This document shows positions 43,425 through 52,262 of a DNA stretch of 64,000 bases, in pieces. Origin of the DNA: JAJECS01 sp965198185 (GTDB lineage: Bacteria; Chloroflexota; UBA11872). The first letter of the stretch is position 1. Each line of letters starts with the position of its first letter. The DNA lies in the NCBI GenBank assembly GCA_965198185.1, contig CBDAOU010000001.1:434001-498000 (forward strand). Direction: 5' to 3'. The position numbers and the translations under genes were made by a program. The notes under the pieces are model-generated. The model did not search any database and was not told the origin of the DNA. It saw nothing but the letters and a program-made list of their open reading frames with translations.

Positions 43425-45173
43425 CTAATCCAGGCGAGCCGAGCTGTCGGAAGCGAGTCGGTGTCGCAGCCTTTCCAGGACGCGCTGTCGGCGCTTCTCG
43501 TAGAAGCGCTGAAACCCATTGATGTCAGCCGGCACTTCACCCAGATCGTGCAGCTGGCAGTGATTCCGCCTTTCAGAGTCAGACGGGAATTCCGCGTGCA
43601 GCCAGTCAGCCGGCGGCATGGCACCTTTGCGCGAGTTCGTTGATCCCTCGAGGAGCTGGAGGTTGGCTAGGCGGTTCATCCGCTCGCGAAACGCGGGGAT
43701 CATTTCCTCGTTGACGCCGGCCTTCTTCAGGCGCGCCGGTGTCATCAGCGCGCGCGGGAAGACATGGTCGATGTGGAAGCGGTTTGTGGCCACGTCGACG
43801 AAATCGTACAGAAGGAACAGGAGGCTATAGGCGTTACCACCGTACGTGGCGTCGGCAAAGTCTTGGAGTTCCTCGTCGACAAAGGTGAGGCTCATGCCAG
43901 GTGGCATCGCTTGCTCGATCTCGCGAGCCGGGAAGCCATCGTGACAGGAACTCTCCCGAATGGCTCTGCGGACCGCCACCAGCAAGTTATCGACACCGCC
44001 GCTCCAGATCCCGCGCTTTAGCAGCGAGCGAATCAGCCAGTTACGTATCGCCTTGCGGTCCTCCGCACCCATCGCTTGCTGACGGCGGTAGAGGAAGTAC
44101 GCGATCGGCAGCAGGGCGCTTGCCGATGTCAGGCTCAGTCGGGAATACCCGAACGATGAAACCAATTCCACCGTTTCTGTGATTGTGCTCCTGATTCGAT
44201 CCCATTGATCCTGAAGGGCGCCGATCTTCGATTTACTGAAATTCTCGACCTTAAATCGGACGCTGCTGCTGTCCCCGAGCATCAGGCAGGCCTTGAGCAC
44301 AAAGTCGTGGTCGAAAGAGAAGCCACTGCCGACGTTGTTGATTTCGTCAACTAGAGCGTGGATTTCTTTCCGCGCGTCGACCTTGTCCCATTGGGCTACT
44401 GCCATGCTGAGAAGCATGTCCGAATAGGAAAGGGGCGTGCCGCCGCTGTTGGTTCGTACAAAGATGTTGAGAACCCGTTCTGGGTCCTGGTCCGGCTCTT
44501 CGTAGGCCGAGACGGTGCCATTGCTGTGAACGACGTGGTGAAGCCGGTTGAGGATCTTCTGGGGCTCGCGCGTATCCGCGAGCCCCAGGTCATGGACGAC
44601 GTCAATCAGGTCTGCGGGATCCTGAACGTCAAGGATGGCTCCCACCCGGTACCAGTGTTCGAGGACGTTACGGCGGTTACGATCGTTGGCCTCCTTCTCC
44701 GGGAGCAGGCTGAATTTATACGCGAGCTCGTCTTCGTTCTCCGCCTGGGACGCGAGGAGATTCAAGTAGAGCCGTCGTTCCGGAAAGGCGTCCGGATTGT
44801 TCCACCACAGGCGTGGAAGTTTCCATCTCCCGCTGCCGTGGAGTGCGACATTTAGCGCTGTCAAGCGTTGTTGTCCATCGAGCACCGCCGTCAGGCCGGG
44901 CACGGTGGACGGCGCCCCGTGGACGGGATTGTGGGGCTTCCGTTGATCGTAGTTCGTGATGAACTGGTAGAAGCTGTAATTCTTGGCAGTCTCAGGATCG
45001 ACTTGCCAGAACAGGAAGGATCCAATCGGATAGCCGCGCATGAGGCTGTCGAAGAGCCTTTCGATCTGACGCGGCTGCCACACAAACTCCCTTTGAATGG
45101 CCGGGAGCAGGTACCGGTTGTTGTGAATGTGGCCGATTGCCTGCTTGATGGTGATCGGCGTCTGGAATGCCAC
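43425..45173 (-). CDS. Solitary DUF262/HNH (GmrSD-like) protein, candidate defence nuclease
   Basis: A 582-residue protein from GTG 45173, preceded by AGGAG. Residues 27-32 (QREFVW) and 99-103 (DGQQR) are the DUF262 ParB-like nucleotide-hydrolysis motifs. The C-terminal region has HIDHVFPR at 467-474, then RMNRLANLQLLEGSTNSRKG, an HNH/DUF1524-type nuclease. GmrSD, BrxU and SspE combine the same two domains to attack modified or foreign DNA. No modification enzymes, helicases or methyltransferases adjoin it, so a stand-alone restriction role is inference. Lower G+C than its neighbours suggests transfer. Confidence 0.8.
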   Translation of the reverse strand: MAFQTPITIKQAIGHIHNNRYLLPAIQREFVWQPRQIERLFDSLMRGYPIGSFLFWQVDPETAKNYSFYQFITNYDQRKPHNPVHGAPSTVPGLTAVLDGQQRLTALNVALHGSGRWKLPRLWWNNPDAFPERRLYLNLLASQAENEDELAYKFSLLPEKEANDRNRRNVLEHWYRVGAILDVQDPADLIDVVHDLGLADTREPQKILNRLHHVVHSNGTVSAYEEPDQDPERVLNIFVRTNSGGTPLSYSDMLLSMAVAQWDKVDARKEIHALVDEINNVGSGFSFDHDFVLKACLMLGDSSSVRFKVENFSKSKIGALQDQWDRIRSTITETVELVSSFGYSRLSLTSASALLPIAYFLYRRQQAMGAEDRKAIRNWLIRSLLKRGIWSGGVDNLLVAVRRAIRESSCHDGFPAREIEQAMPPGMSLTFVDEELQDFADATYGGNAYSLLFLLYDFVDVATNRFHIDHVFPRALMTPARLKKAGVNEEMIPAFRERMNRLANLQLLEGSTNSRKGAMPPADWLHAEFPSDSERRNHCQLHDLGEVPADINGFQRFYEKRRQRVLERLRHRLASDSSARLD

Positions 45174-45216
45174 GGATCTGCTCTCCTAGGGATCGAGGGG
45201 AAGAATGTGTCCAACC

Positions 45217-45272
45217 GGCAGCGGGTGAAACCCGCTGCCGTAGGTGAGGTTCCTCAAGTTGGGCTTGAGGGA
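45217..45272. repeat. Two adjacent hairpins upstream of DUF262
   Basis: GGCAGCGGGT/ACCCGCTGCC (45217-45239, three-base loop) is followed by CCTCAAG/CTTGAGG (within 45249-45272). They sit between the divergent DUF262 and glycosyltransferase genes. They resemble dispersed intergenic hairpin repeats; they have no T runs and so are not good terminators. Confidence 0.5.
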
Positions 45273-45528
45273 ATCGCCAGTCTGCCACCGGGCCGAGATC
45301 GCGGTCCAGCCGGGGCGGGTGCCCATCCGCCTGTATGCCATGTGGCCGGGCGCGGTGGAACCGGCGGCGTCCCCAATCGGAGATCTCAGCCCTACGCTAG
45401 ACGGATGTCGGCGCGGCAATTCGGCCATGGGCACCGTGGCAGGCGTCGATTGGCGGGCACCCCGCCCGACCGCCGCTCCGCCACCGGCCGCGACCGACTC
45501 TCTAGAATCAACGGCACGCGTTCGGAAT

Positions 45529-46752
45529 ATGTCCATGCGCATCGCCCTGCTGGCTGATACCTATCCCCCCGCGAACCGGGGCGGGGCGGGGGTGGTGGCG
45601 CAGCGCTTGGCGCGCGCCTTCGCCGCACGCGGCCATGAGGTGCTGGTGGTGACCACCTGGCCGCACGGGCCCACGTCGACCACGGATGGACCGGTGCGCG
45701 TAGAGCGTCTGCAATCGCAGTATCCGGAGCGATTCCGCAACACGGTGGCCATGATGAACCCCGGAATCCTGGGCGGCGTCCGGCGCTCCCTTGAGGACTT
45801 CGAGCCCGACGTGGTGCATGCGCACAACGTGCACCAGCACCTGTCGTTTGCCTCGCTGGAGGTAGCGGCGTCCACGGGCGCGCCGGTGGCATACACCGCG
45901 CACGACTTCCTGCTGTTTTGCTGCATCAAGTTCATCTGCAGTGGGGGGCGGGTGGACTTTCGCCAGCGGTGGTTCAACTGCGCCAAGTGCCAGCGCTTTC
46001 GCTGGAATCCGGCGCGCAACACGGCGATCCAGCGACAGATGTCGACGCACGTGGATCACATCTTCGTCATCAGCCAGGCGCTGCAGACCGCGCTGCGGGC
46101 CAACGGCTACGGCGGCGCGGAGGTGATGCACAACGGCGTGGACGCCGAGTGGTGGGCGCAGGGCGACGGGCCGCGGTTCCGGGCGACGATCGGCCTGGAC
46201 GATGCGCCGGTCGCGTTGCTGGCGGCCCGCGTGAGCCGCGAAAAGGGGGCCGAAGCCGCGCTGCACGCCCTGGCGAAGGCCCGCGATCCCGAGGTGCGCC
46301 TGGTCATCGCCGGCGACAACCCGCGCTACGCACCGAAGCTGCGCGCCCTGGCCCGCGAGTTGGGCGTCGACGACCGGCTGATCCTGCCCGGCTGGTTGGA
46401 CGCCGACACGCTGCGCGACGCCTACCACGCCGCCAACGTCACGCTGGCGCCGTCGACGTACCCCGACCCGTTCAACCTGACGCTGATCGAATCCATGGCG
46501 GCCGGCACGCCGGTTATTGCATCGAGCCTTGGCGCCGGTCCGGAGCTCGTCCCCGACGGCGAGACGGGATTCGCGGTGCATCCGGACGACACCATGGGCC
46601 TGGCCGACCGCCTCTCGCTCATTGTTGGGGACTCGGACTATGCCCGCCAGCTTGGCGCGGCGGGCCGAGAGCGCGTGGCGCAGCGTTTCACGCTTGACCG
46701 GCAGGTGGAACGGACGCTGGCGCGCTACGAGGCGCTGATCGCCGCCGCATGA
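45529..46752 (+). CDS. GT4-family glycosyltransferase
   Basis: A 407-residue GT-B fold transferase. ATG 45529 gives MSMRIALLADTYPPANRGGA, with the Gly-rich donor loop; the second ATG at 45535 is possible. The C-terminal domain has VALLAARVSREKGAEAALHAL and the signature DPFNLTLIESMAAGTPVIAS with the catalytic Glu pair. A cysteine-containing insert (FCCIKFICSGG, then CAKCQRF) is found in the acceptor half and could bind metal. First gene of the plus-strand polysaccharide block; TAGAAT at 45503-45508 may be its -10. Confidence 0.88.
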   Translation: MSMRIALLADTYPPANRGGAGVVAQRLARAFAARGHEVLVVTTWPHGPTSTTDGPVRVERLQSQYPERFRNTVAMMNPGILGGVRRSLEDFEPDVVHAHNVHQHLSFASLEVAASTGAPVAYTAHDFLLFCCIKFICSGGRVDFRQRWFNCAKCQRFRWNPARNTAIQRQMSTHVDHIFVISQALQTALRANGYGGAEVMHNGVDAEWWAQGDGPRFRATIGLDDAPVALLAARVSREKGAEAALHALAKARDPEVRLVIAGDNPRYAPKLRALARELGVDDRLILPGWLDADTLRDAYHAANVTLAPSTYPDPFNLTLIESMAAGTPVIASSLGAGPELVPDGETGFAVHPDDTMGLADRLSLIVGDSDYARQLGAAGRERVAQRFTLDRQVERTLARYEALIAAA

Positions 46753-47879
46753 CGGCAGCGCGCCGGATCGTCCACGTCATCTCGTCGCTCGCCGTGGGAG
46801 GGGCGCAGCGTCACCTGCTGCAGCTGCTCGCGGAGCCCGCCGACGGCGTGCAGCAGGACGTGATCTATTTCCGCGACCACGACCTGCGCGCGGACGTCGA
46901 ACGCCTGGCCGGCCGGGTGCACTATCTGCCCATGCCCGGCGCCTGGGGCTGGACGCGGCTGCCCCAGCTGACCGCCGCCATCATGCGGGGCCGCTACGAC
47001 GTGGTGCACACGCATCTCCTCCGTGCCGACATGTATGGGGCGCTTGCGGCTCGAATGGCCCGAGTTCGCGGACTGGTGGCGACCAAGCACAACCTGGAAG
47101 CGCGACTGGAGCACCCGGTCTGGCGCTGGCTCCACCGGCGCATTGCCGGGATGCCGGACGTCACCATCGGCATCTCGAACGCCGTGCGCGAGTGGGCGGT
47201 GACCACGGGCGGCGCGCCGCCGGCGAAGACCCGGGTGGTGCTCTACGGCATTGACGCCGCGCCGTTCGCGGACCTGGATCGAGCGGGCGCGCGCGCCGAG
47301 CTTGGCATCGAGGCCGCCACCCGCGTGGTGCTGTGTCCGGCGCGGTTGGACCCCCAGAAGAACCACGGCATGCTGCTGCGCGCCTTCGAGCGCGTGTATA
47401 GGGAACTGCCGGACGCGATGCTGCTGCTGGCCGGCGGGCGACAGCTCGGATCGGAGGTCTACGAGCGTGATCTCCATGCCCTGGCCGATCTCATCGACGT
47501 CGGCGGCGCGGTGCGCTGGCTGGGGGTCCGGAGCGACATGCCCCGCTTGCTGGCCGCTTGTGACGTGGTGGCGCTGGCGTCGGACTGGGAAGGATTCGGC
47601 CTGGCGCTCTTGGAGGCGATGGCCGCCGGCCGTCCGGTGGTGGCCACGGCGGTAGGAGGCGTGCCGGAGGTGGTGCGCGACGGCGAGAGCGGGATCCTGG
47701 TTGCGGCAGGCGACACCTCGGCGTTTGCGGAGGCGCTTGCGCGACTGCTGCGCGACGAGACTACGCGTCAGCGAATGGGTACGGCGGCCGCACGCCGGGC
47801 TGGCGAGACGTTCTCGCTTGACCGCATGCGGGTCACGACGCAGGCCGTGTACGACGAGGCACTGGGAGCAGGCGCCTGA
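46749..47879 (+). CDS. GT4-family glycosyltransferase
   Basis: A 376-residue transferase that overlaps the previous gene by ATGA. The N-terminal HVISSLAVGGAQRHLLQLL is the typical donor loop of GT4 enzymes, and DWEGFGLALLEAMAAGRPVV carries the EGFGLALLEA signature. It most likely adds one sugar to a lipid-linked glycan; donor and acceptor are unknown. Confidence 0.9.
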   Translation: MTAARRIVHVISSLAVGGAQRHLLQLLAEPADGVQQDVIYFRDHDLRADVERLAGRVHYLPMPGAWGWTRLPQLTAAIMRGRYDVVHTHLLRADMYGALAARMARVRGLVATKHNLEARLEHPVWRWLHRRIAGMPDVTIGISNAVREWAVTTGGAPPAKTRVVLYGIDAAPFADLDRAGARAELGIEAATRVVLCPARLDPQKNHGMLLRAFERVYRELPDAMLLLAGGRQLGSEVYERDLHALADLIDVGGAVRWLGVRSDMPRLLAACDVVALASDWEGFGLALLEAMAAGRPVVATAVGGVPEVVRDGESGILVAAGDTSAFAEALARLLRDETTRQRMGTAAARRAGETFSLDRMRVTTQAVYDEALGAGA

Positions 47880-47956
47880 GATGGCCATCCGCTCCGCGCC
47901 GATATACTTCCAGGCAGGCGCGCCGGGGGCGCGCCCTATTGACGTGAAGACACCCG

Positions 47957-48925
47957 ATGTCCAGTAACCGCCCAACCAGCCTTGTGACGGGAGCCTCGGG
48001 CTTCATCGGCTCCCACCTCGCGGAGCGCTTGCTCGCCGAGGGGCATCACGTGATCGGCCTGGACGGCTTCACAGACTCGTACGACATTTGGCAGAAGCGG
48101 GACAACGAGCGGCGGCTGCTGGCGCACCCGGAATACGAAACCGTCGAGGCGCACCTGATGGATCTGGACCTGCGGCCGCTGACCGACCGGGCGCAGTACA
48201 TCTTCCACCTCGCGGCGCGGGCCGGGGTGCGCGAGGGGTGGACCGCGTTCAACTACGACCGCTACATGCGTGACAACTGCCTCTCGACGCAACGCTTGGC
48301 GGAGGCGGCGCTGGCCTCGGGCGTCGAACTTTTTAGCTTCGCGTCGACGTCATCGATCTATGGGTTCAATCCCAAGCTCCCGACGCCCGAGGATCACGAC
48401 CTGAATCCGCGCGCGTTCTACGCCATGTCGAAGCTGATGGACGAGCACGTGCTCAATGGGTTCCGGCAACTCTTTGGGCTGCCGGTCGTGATCCTGCGCT
48501 ACTACACGCTCTTTGGTCCGCGGCAGCGCCCGGACATGCTGGCGCACATCGGCCTGAAGGCCATTGCCGAGGGCCGGCCGATCACGATCTACGGCGACGG
48601 CGAGCAGACGCGTGAGCTGACCTACGTGATGGACGCCGTGGAGGCGCAGGCGCGGGTGCTGGACGTGCTGCCGATCGGCGAGGTGTACAACATCGGCAGC
48701 GGCCCGACGGTTTCAGTGAACGAATTCATCCGCGAGATGGAAGCCGTGGTGGGCCGCCCGGCGGAGTTGATCTACACCGACGCCAATCCGGCGGATCAGC
48801 TCCACAGCCAGGCCGACATCAGCAAGGCTCGGCGTGAGCTGGACTTCAATCCCACCACGACCGTGCGCGAGGGTCTTGAGGCCGAGTACGCGTGGCTGCG
48901 TGAATCGGTGCTGGAGAGACACTGA
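47957..48925 (+). CDS. NAD-dependent nucleotide-sugar epimerase/dehydratase
   Basis: A 322-residue extended short-chain dehydrogenase. NAD binding GASGFIGSHL, catalytic Ser/Thr region ASTSSIYG, and active-site YAMSK (Tyr-x-x-x-Lys) are present, with GDGEQTRELTYVMDAV typical of UDP-glucose or UDP-glucuronate epimerases. It would supply an activated sugar for the surrounding glycosyltransferases. Its stop codon overlaps the next gene if that starts at CTG 48922. Confidence 0.88.
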   Translation: MSSNRPTSLVTGASGFIGSHLAERLLAEGHHVIGLDGFTDSYDIWQKRDNERRLLAHPEYETVEAHLMDLDLRPLTDRAQYIFHLAARAGVREGWTAFNYDRYMRDNCLSTQRLAEAALASGVELFSFASTSSIYGFNPKLPTPEDHDLNPRAFYAMSKLMDEHVLNGFRQLFGLPVVILRYYTLFGPRQRPDMLAHIGLKAIAEGRPITIYGDGEQTRELTYVMDAVEAQARVLDVLPIGEVYNIGSGPTVSVNEFIREMEAVVGRPAELIYTDANPADQLHSQADISKARRELDFNPTTTVREGLEAEYAWLRESVLERH

Positions 48926-50076
48926 CGCCGCCAAGCCGCCCCATCCGCGTGCTCCAGGTGATGGAGGCCACCATTGGGGGCACCAAACGGCATCTGTTCG
49001 ACCTGACCACGTCGTTGGACCCGGCCGCCGTTGCGGTGGAGGTGGCATGTCCGCCGGTGCGATCCGAGGCTCACGGCGATACGTCCTTCGCGCGGGACCT
49101 GCGCGAGGCGGGCGTAGCGGTGCGGCCGATCCCGATGGTGCGGGCGCTAAATCCGTGGGCCGACGCCGCGACGATCGCTCGTCTGGCGCGGCTGGTCCGG
49201 AGGGGCAGGTACGACATCGTCCACACGCACAGCACCAAGGCGGGAATCACCGGACGGCTCGCCGCACGTTGGCAGGCCGCCCGCACCGTGCACACCCCGC
49301 ACGGCTTCTACTACCTGAACTTCGCCAACAAGACGGGACGAACCATGGCGCGCGGGCTCGAGCGCGTTCTGGGCGGTATGGCCGATCGCGTGATTGCGCT
49401 GTCCGACGGCGAGCACCGTGAGGCCGTGAAGCTGCTGGGGGCGTCACGCGTGCGGCTGGTGCCCAACGGCTTCGAGCCGTACGAGCCGCTGCCGAAGGCC
49501 GGTGCGCGGCGGCGGCTGGGACTGCCGCCGGAAGGACTGGTGGTGGGCACCACCTCGCGCTTCACCGCCCAAAAGGCGCCGATGGACATCGTCGAGGCGT
49601 TTCGCGTGATCCATGCGGCGCGGCCCGATACCCGGCTGCTGTGGATCAACGGCGGCGAGCTCCAAACGGTGGTGGAGCAGCGTCTCGCGGACCTCGGCCT
49701 ATTGCATGCCACGCTGCGACCCGGCTTCGTGCCCGACGCGCGGACACTGCTTGCGGCCATGGACGTCTATCTGCACCTGGCGCGGTGGGAAGGTGTGCCG
49801 TACGCGGTGATGGAGGCCATGTGGGCCGGCGTGCCGGTTGTGGGTGCGGAGGCGATTGGGACCAGCGATCTGATTGCGCACGAGCGCACCGGGCTGCTGG
49901 TGGACGCCGGCGACGGGGCGGCCGCGGGGCGCGCGGCGCTGCGCTTGTTGACAGAGCCAGCGCTGGCTCGCACCATCGCGCAGGCGGCGGCGTGCGGCAT
50001 GCGCCGCCGACAGGACCGCCACGGTATGGCCCGCGCCACCGAAGCGGTATACCGCGAACTCGTGCAGACAAACTGA
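48922..50076 (+). CDS. GT4-family glycosyltransferase, probable CTG start
   Basis: The GTG at 48949 gives VLQVMEATIGGTKRHLFDL, missing the first residues of strand 1. Upstream in frame there is no ATG, GTG or TTG, but CTG at 48922-48924 overlaps the TGA of the epimerase (CTGA, as in the ATGA and GTGA overlaps nearby), has GGAGAG just before it, and yields TPPSRPIRVLQVMEA, a natural start; product 384 residues. The C-terminal domain has GTTSRFTAQKAPMDIVEAF and ARWEGVPYAVMEAMWAGVPV. A similar enzyme in other loci acts early in capsule assembly; here that is inference. Confidence 0.85.
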   Translation: MTPPSRPIRVLQVMEATIGGTKRHLFDLTTSLDPAAVAVEVACPPVRSEAHGDTSFARDLREAGVAVRPIPMVRALNPWADAATIARLARLVRRGRYDIVHTHSTKAGITGRLAARWQAARTVHTPHGFYYLNFANKTGRTMARGLERVLGGMADRVIALSDGEHREAVKLLGASRVRLVPNGFEPYEPLPKAGARRRLGLPPEGLVVGTTSRFTAQKAPMDIVEAFRVIHAARPDTRLLWINGGELQTVVEQRLADLGLLHATLRPGFVPDARTLLAAMDVYLHLARWEGVPYAVMEAMWAGVPVVGAEAIGTSDLIAHERTGLLVDAGDGAAAGRAALRLLTEPALARTIAQAAACGMRRRQDRHGMARATEAVYRELVQTN

Positions 50077-50077
50077 C

Positions 50078-51493
50078 GTGCTAAGTCGAACTCGCGCCGT
50101 CGGCGGATTCCTCGGGATCGCCGACGTGCTCTTGACCATGCTGGCGCTGCTGGCGGCCGACGCGCTGCGCCACGCGCTGCCATTCGGCTTTGGACCCGCC
50201 GAGCACCTGGACTGGCTGGGCGCCCGCGAGTACATCATCGTGACGGTGATCTGGGCGTTCTTCCTGCGCTTCGCCAAGGTCTATGACCACCGGCGGGTGA
50301 TGCGCGTGGTGCTTGAAGCGCGCGCGATCATCTTCGCGGTGCTGCTGGCGACGGGCGCGCTCTTCGCGGCCTTCTTCCTGCTCAAGGTCGAGTTTCTCTC
50401 CCGATTGCTGTTCGTGTACTTCGTGGTGCTCGATCTGGCGATCCTGATCAATTTCCGCTGGCTGCTCAACCTGGCGCTGCAAACGCGGCATCTCTCCCCC
50501 GCCACGCGGCGGCTGGTGCTGATTGCCGGCGCCGGTCCCGTTGGGGACCGCGTGTCGCGACTGATCATCGACCGGCCGTGGTCGGGCTACGAGGTGCTGG
50601 GATTCGCCGACGACGACACGCAAAAGCAGGGCACGATACTGAACGGGCGACCGGTGCTGGGACTGGTGGAGGAGCTGCCGACGCTGGTGGAACAGCACGC
50701 GCCCGACGACGTGATCATCGCGCTGCCGCTGCACGCGCACAGCCGGCTGCGCGAGTCGGTGCTGGCGCTGGAGCGCGCCGATGTCCGGATCCGCCTGGTG
50801 CCTGACGTCTTCGACCTGATGCCCGGTCGAACGATGGCGGAAGACACCTGGGGCATCCCGATGATCAGCGTCCGCGCGCCTGAGATCACCGGCTTTGATC
50901 GGGTAGTCAAGCGGGCGTTCGACGTGGCGCTGGGGCTCCTGACGTTGGTGGCGATGGCGCCGGTGATGGCGTTGTCCGCGCTGGCCGTCTGGCTGGAAAG
51001 CGGGCGCCCGGTCATCTTTTCCCAGCGCCGAGTGGGGGAGAACGGCCGGCTCTTCACGATGTACAAGTTCCGCACCATGGTCGCGAACGCCGAGGCCCAG
51101 ATCGAGGCGGCCCGGCAGCACGGCCAACGGATTGAAGACGTCTACAAGCCGGCCAATGACGCCCGCGTCACGCGGGTAGGCCGAATGCTCCGCCGTGCCA
51201 GCCTGGATGAGCTGCCCCAGCTTTGGAACGTGCTGCGGGGTGAGATGAGCTTGGTGGGGCCGCGACCCGAGCTGCCCTGGGTGGTGGATCAATACGAATC
51301 GTGGCAGCGCCAGCGGCTCTCGGTGCTCCCGGGGATCACCGGCTGGTGGCAGGTCAACGGCCGCGGCGATCTGCCCCTGGTCGAAAACGTGGAGTACGAC
51401 CTGTTCTACATCCAGAACTACTCGCCGCTGCTGGACATCTCGATCCTCGCGCGCACCCTGTGGGTGGTGGCGCGGGGGCGCGGGGCGTACTAG
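50078..51493 (+). CDS. Polyprenyl-phosphate sugar-1-phosphate transferase (WcaJ-like)
   Basis: A 471-residue initiating transferase of exopolysaccharide synthesis. The GTG at 50078 follows the previous stop by one base. Four N-terminal helices, a CoA-binding-like NAD domain (VLIAGAGPVGDRVSRL) and a fifth helix precede the catalytic bacterial sugar-transferase domain: KRAFDVALGLLTLVAMAPVM, FSQRRVGENGRLFTMYKFRT-like segment, ARVTRVGRMLRRASLDELPQ, NVLRGEMSLVGPRPEL and GITGWWQVNGR. It transfers a sugar-1-phosphate to undecaprenyl phosphate and so likely starts the glycan made by this block. Confidence 0.93.
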   Translation: MLSRTRAVGGFLGIADVLLTMLALLAADALRHALPFGFGPAEHLDWLGAREYIIVTVIWAFFLRFAKVYDHRRVMRVVLEARAIIFAVLLATGALFAAFFLLKVEFLSRLLFVYFVVLDLAILINFRWLLNLALQTRHLSPATRRLVLIAGAGPVGDRVSRLIIDRPWSGYEVLGFADDDTQKQGTILNGRPVLGLVEELPTLVEQHAPDDVIIALPLHAHSRLRESVLALERADVRIRLVPDVFDLMPGRTMAEDTWGIPMISVRAPEITGFDRVVKRAFDVALGLLTLVAMAPVMALSALAVWLESGRPVIFSQRRVGENGRLFTMYKFRTMVANAEAQIEAARQHGQRIEDVYKPANDARVTRVGRMLRRASLDELPQLWNVLRGEMSLVGPRPELPWVVDQYESWQRQRLSVLPGITGWWQVNGRGDLPLVENVEYDLFYIQNYSPLLDISILARTLWVVARGRGAY

Positions 51494-52262
51494 GTCCGGG
51501 CGATCGGGAAGTAGCGTCGTCAGGCCGCACGGCCATGATGACGCGCACCGGCCAGGCGAAGCGGCGCACGCCAGCGTCGGTGTGAGCATCGAAAGCCGCG
51601 GCTACCCGCGTCTCCGACATCCGGCGCCATAGCTCGTCGGCCATCGCCGGCGTGCCGCCGGAGCGGGCCACCCACTGGTCGAATTCCAAGGGCGAACGGC
51701 ACTCGCGGTCGGCGGCAACGGTCAGCCCGGCGGCGCGCAGATAGCGCGGAAACTCCGCGGCTGACAGGTTGCGCACGTGCGACGGGTCGCGGATTGTCTC
51801 GATGTCGTGCATTTCAGCCGCCACCCAGGGATCAGCGGGGCTCTGCGTGTCGGCGATGACCACCCGCCCGCGGGGGCGCAGCACGCGGGCCATCTCGCCG
51901 ATGGCGTCTCTCGGGTCGACAAAGTGATGCAGCGCATGGCGGCACGTGACCACGCCGTAGCTGCCGCCACGCGCCGGAATGCTCCCGGCGGCGGCGCACA
52001 TCGCCCGCAGCAGCGTCGGGGCGGCCGCTCGCGTATGTCGCAGCATGGGCCGCGACACGTCGAGGACATCCACACGCGCCCCGCGCTCCGCCAGCGCATG
52101 CGCCGTGAAGCCGGTGCCGGTGCCCACGTCCAGCACCAAGCAGCCGGGCGAGACGTTGGCCAGCTCGATCACAATTGGCAGACTCGGCCCGGACCGGTGG
52201 CACGGGGAGTCGGCATAGTCGGCCACGCGGTCGTCGAAAGCCTGCTGCGTCAGGCGGGCCAC
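51354..52262 (-). CDS. Class I SAM-dependent methyltransferase (UbiE/COQ5-like)
   Basis: GTG 52262 starts 13 bases inside the aminotransferase 3' end. Motif I is VLDVGTGTGFTAHALAERG, then VDVLDVSRPMLRH, and CRHALHHFVDP. The family usually ends near AWPVRVIMAVRP; here the frame continues for about 45 low-complexity residues (SRSPGPSTPRAPAPPP) antisense to the last 140 bases of the sugar-transferase gene, so the true stop may have been lost or a frame change may exist near 51500. The substrate is unknown. Confidence 0.75.
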   Translation of the reverse strand: MARLTQQAFDDRVADYADSPCHRSGPSLPIVIELANVSPGCLVLDVGTGTGFTAHALAERGARVDVLDVSRPMLRHTRAAAPTLLRAMCAAAGSIPARGGSYGVVTCRHALHHFVDPRDAIGEMARVLRPRGRVVIADTQSPADPWVAAEMHDIETIRDPSHVRNLSAAEFPRYLRAAGLTVAADRECRSPLEFDQWVARSGGTPAMADELWRRMSETRVAAAFDAHTDAGVRRFAWPVRVIMAVRPDDATSRSPGPSTPRAPAPPPTGCARGSRCPAAASSSGCRTGRTPRFRPGADRRGR

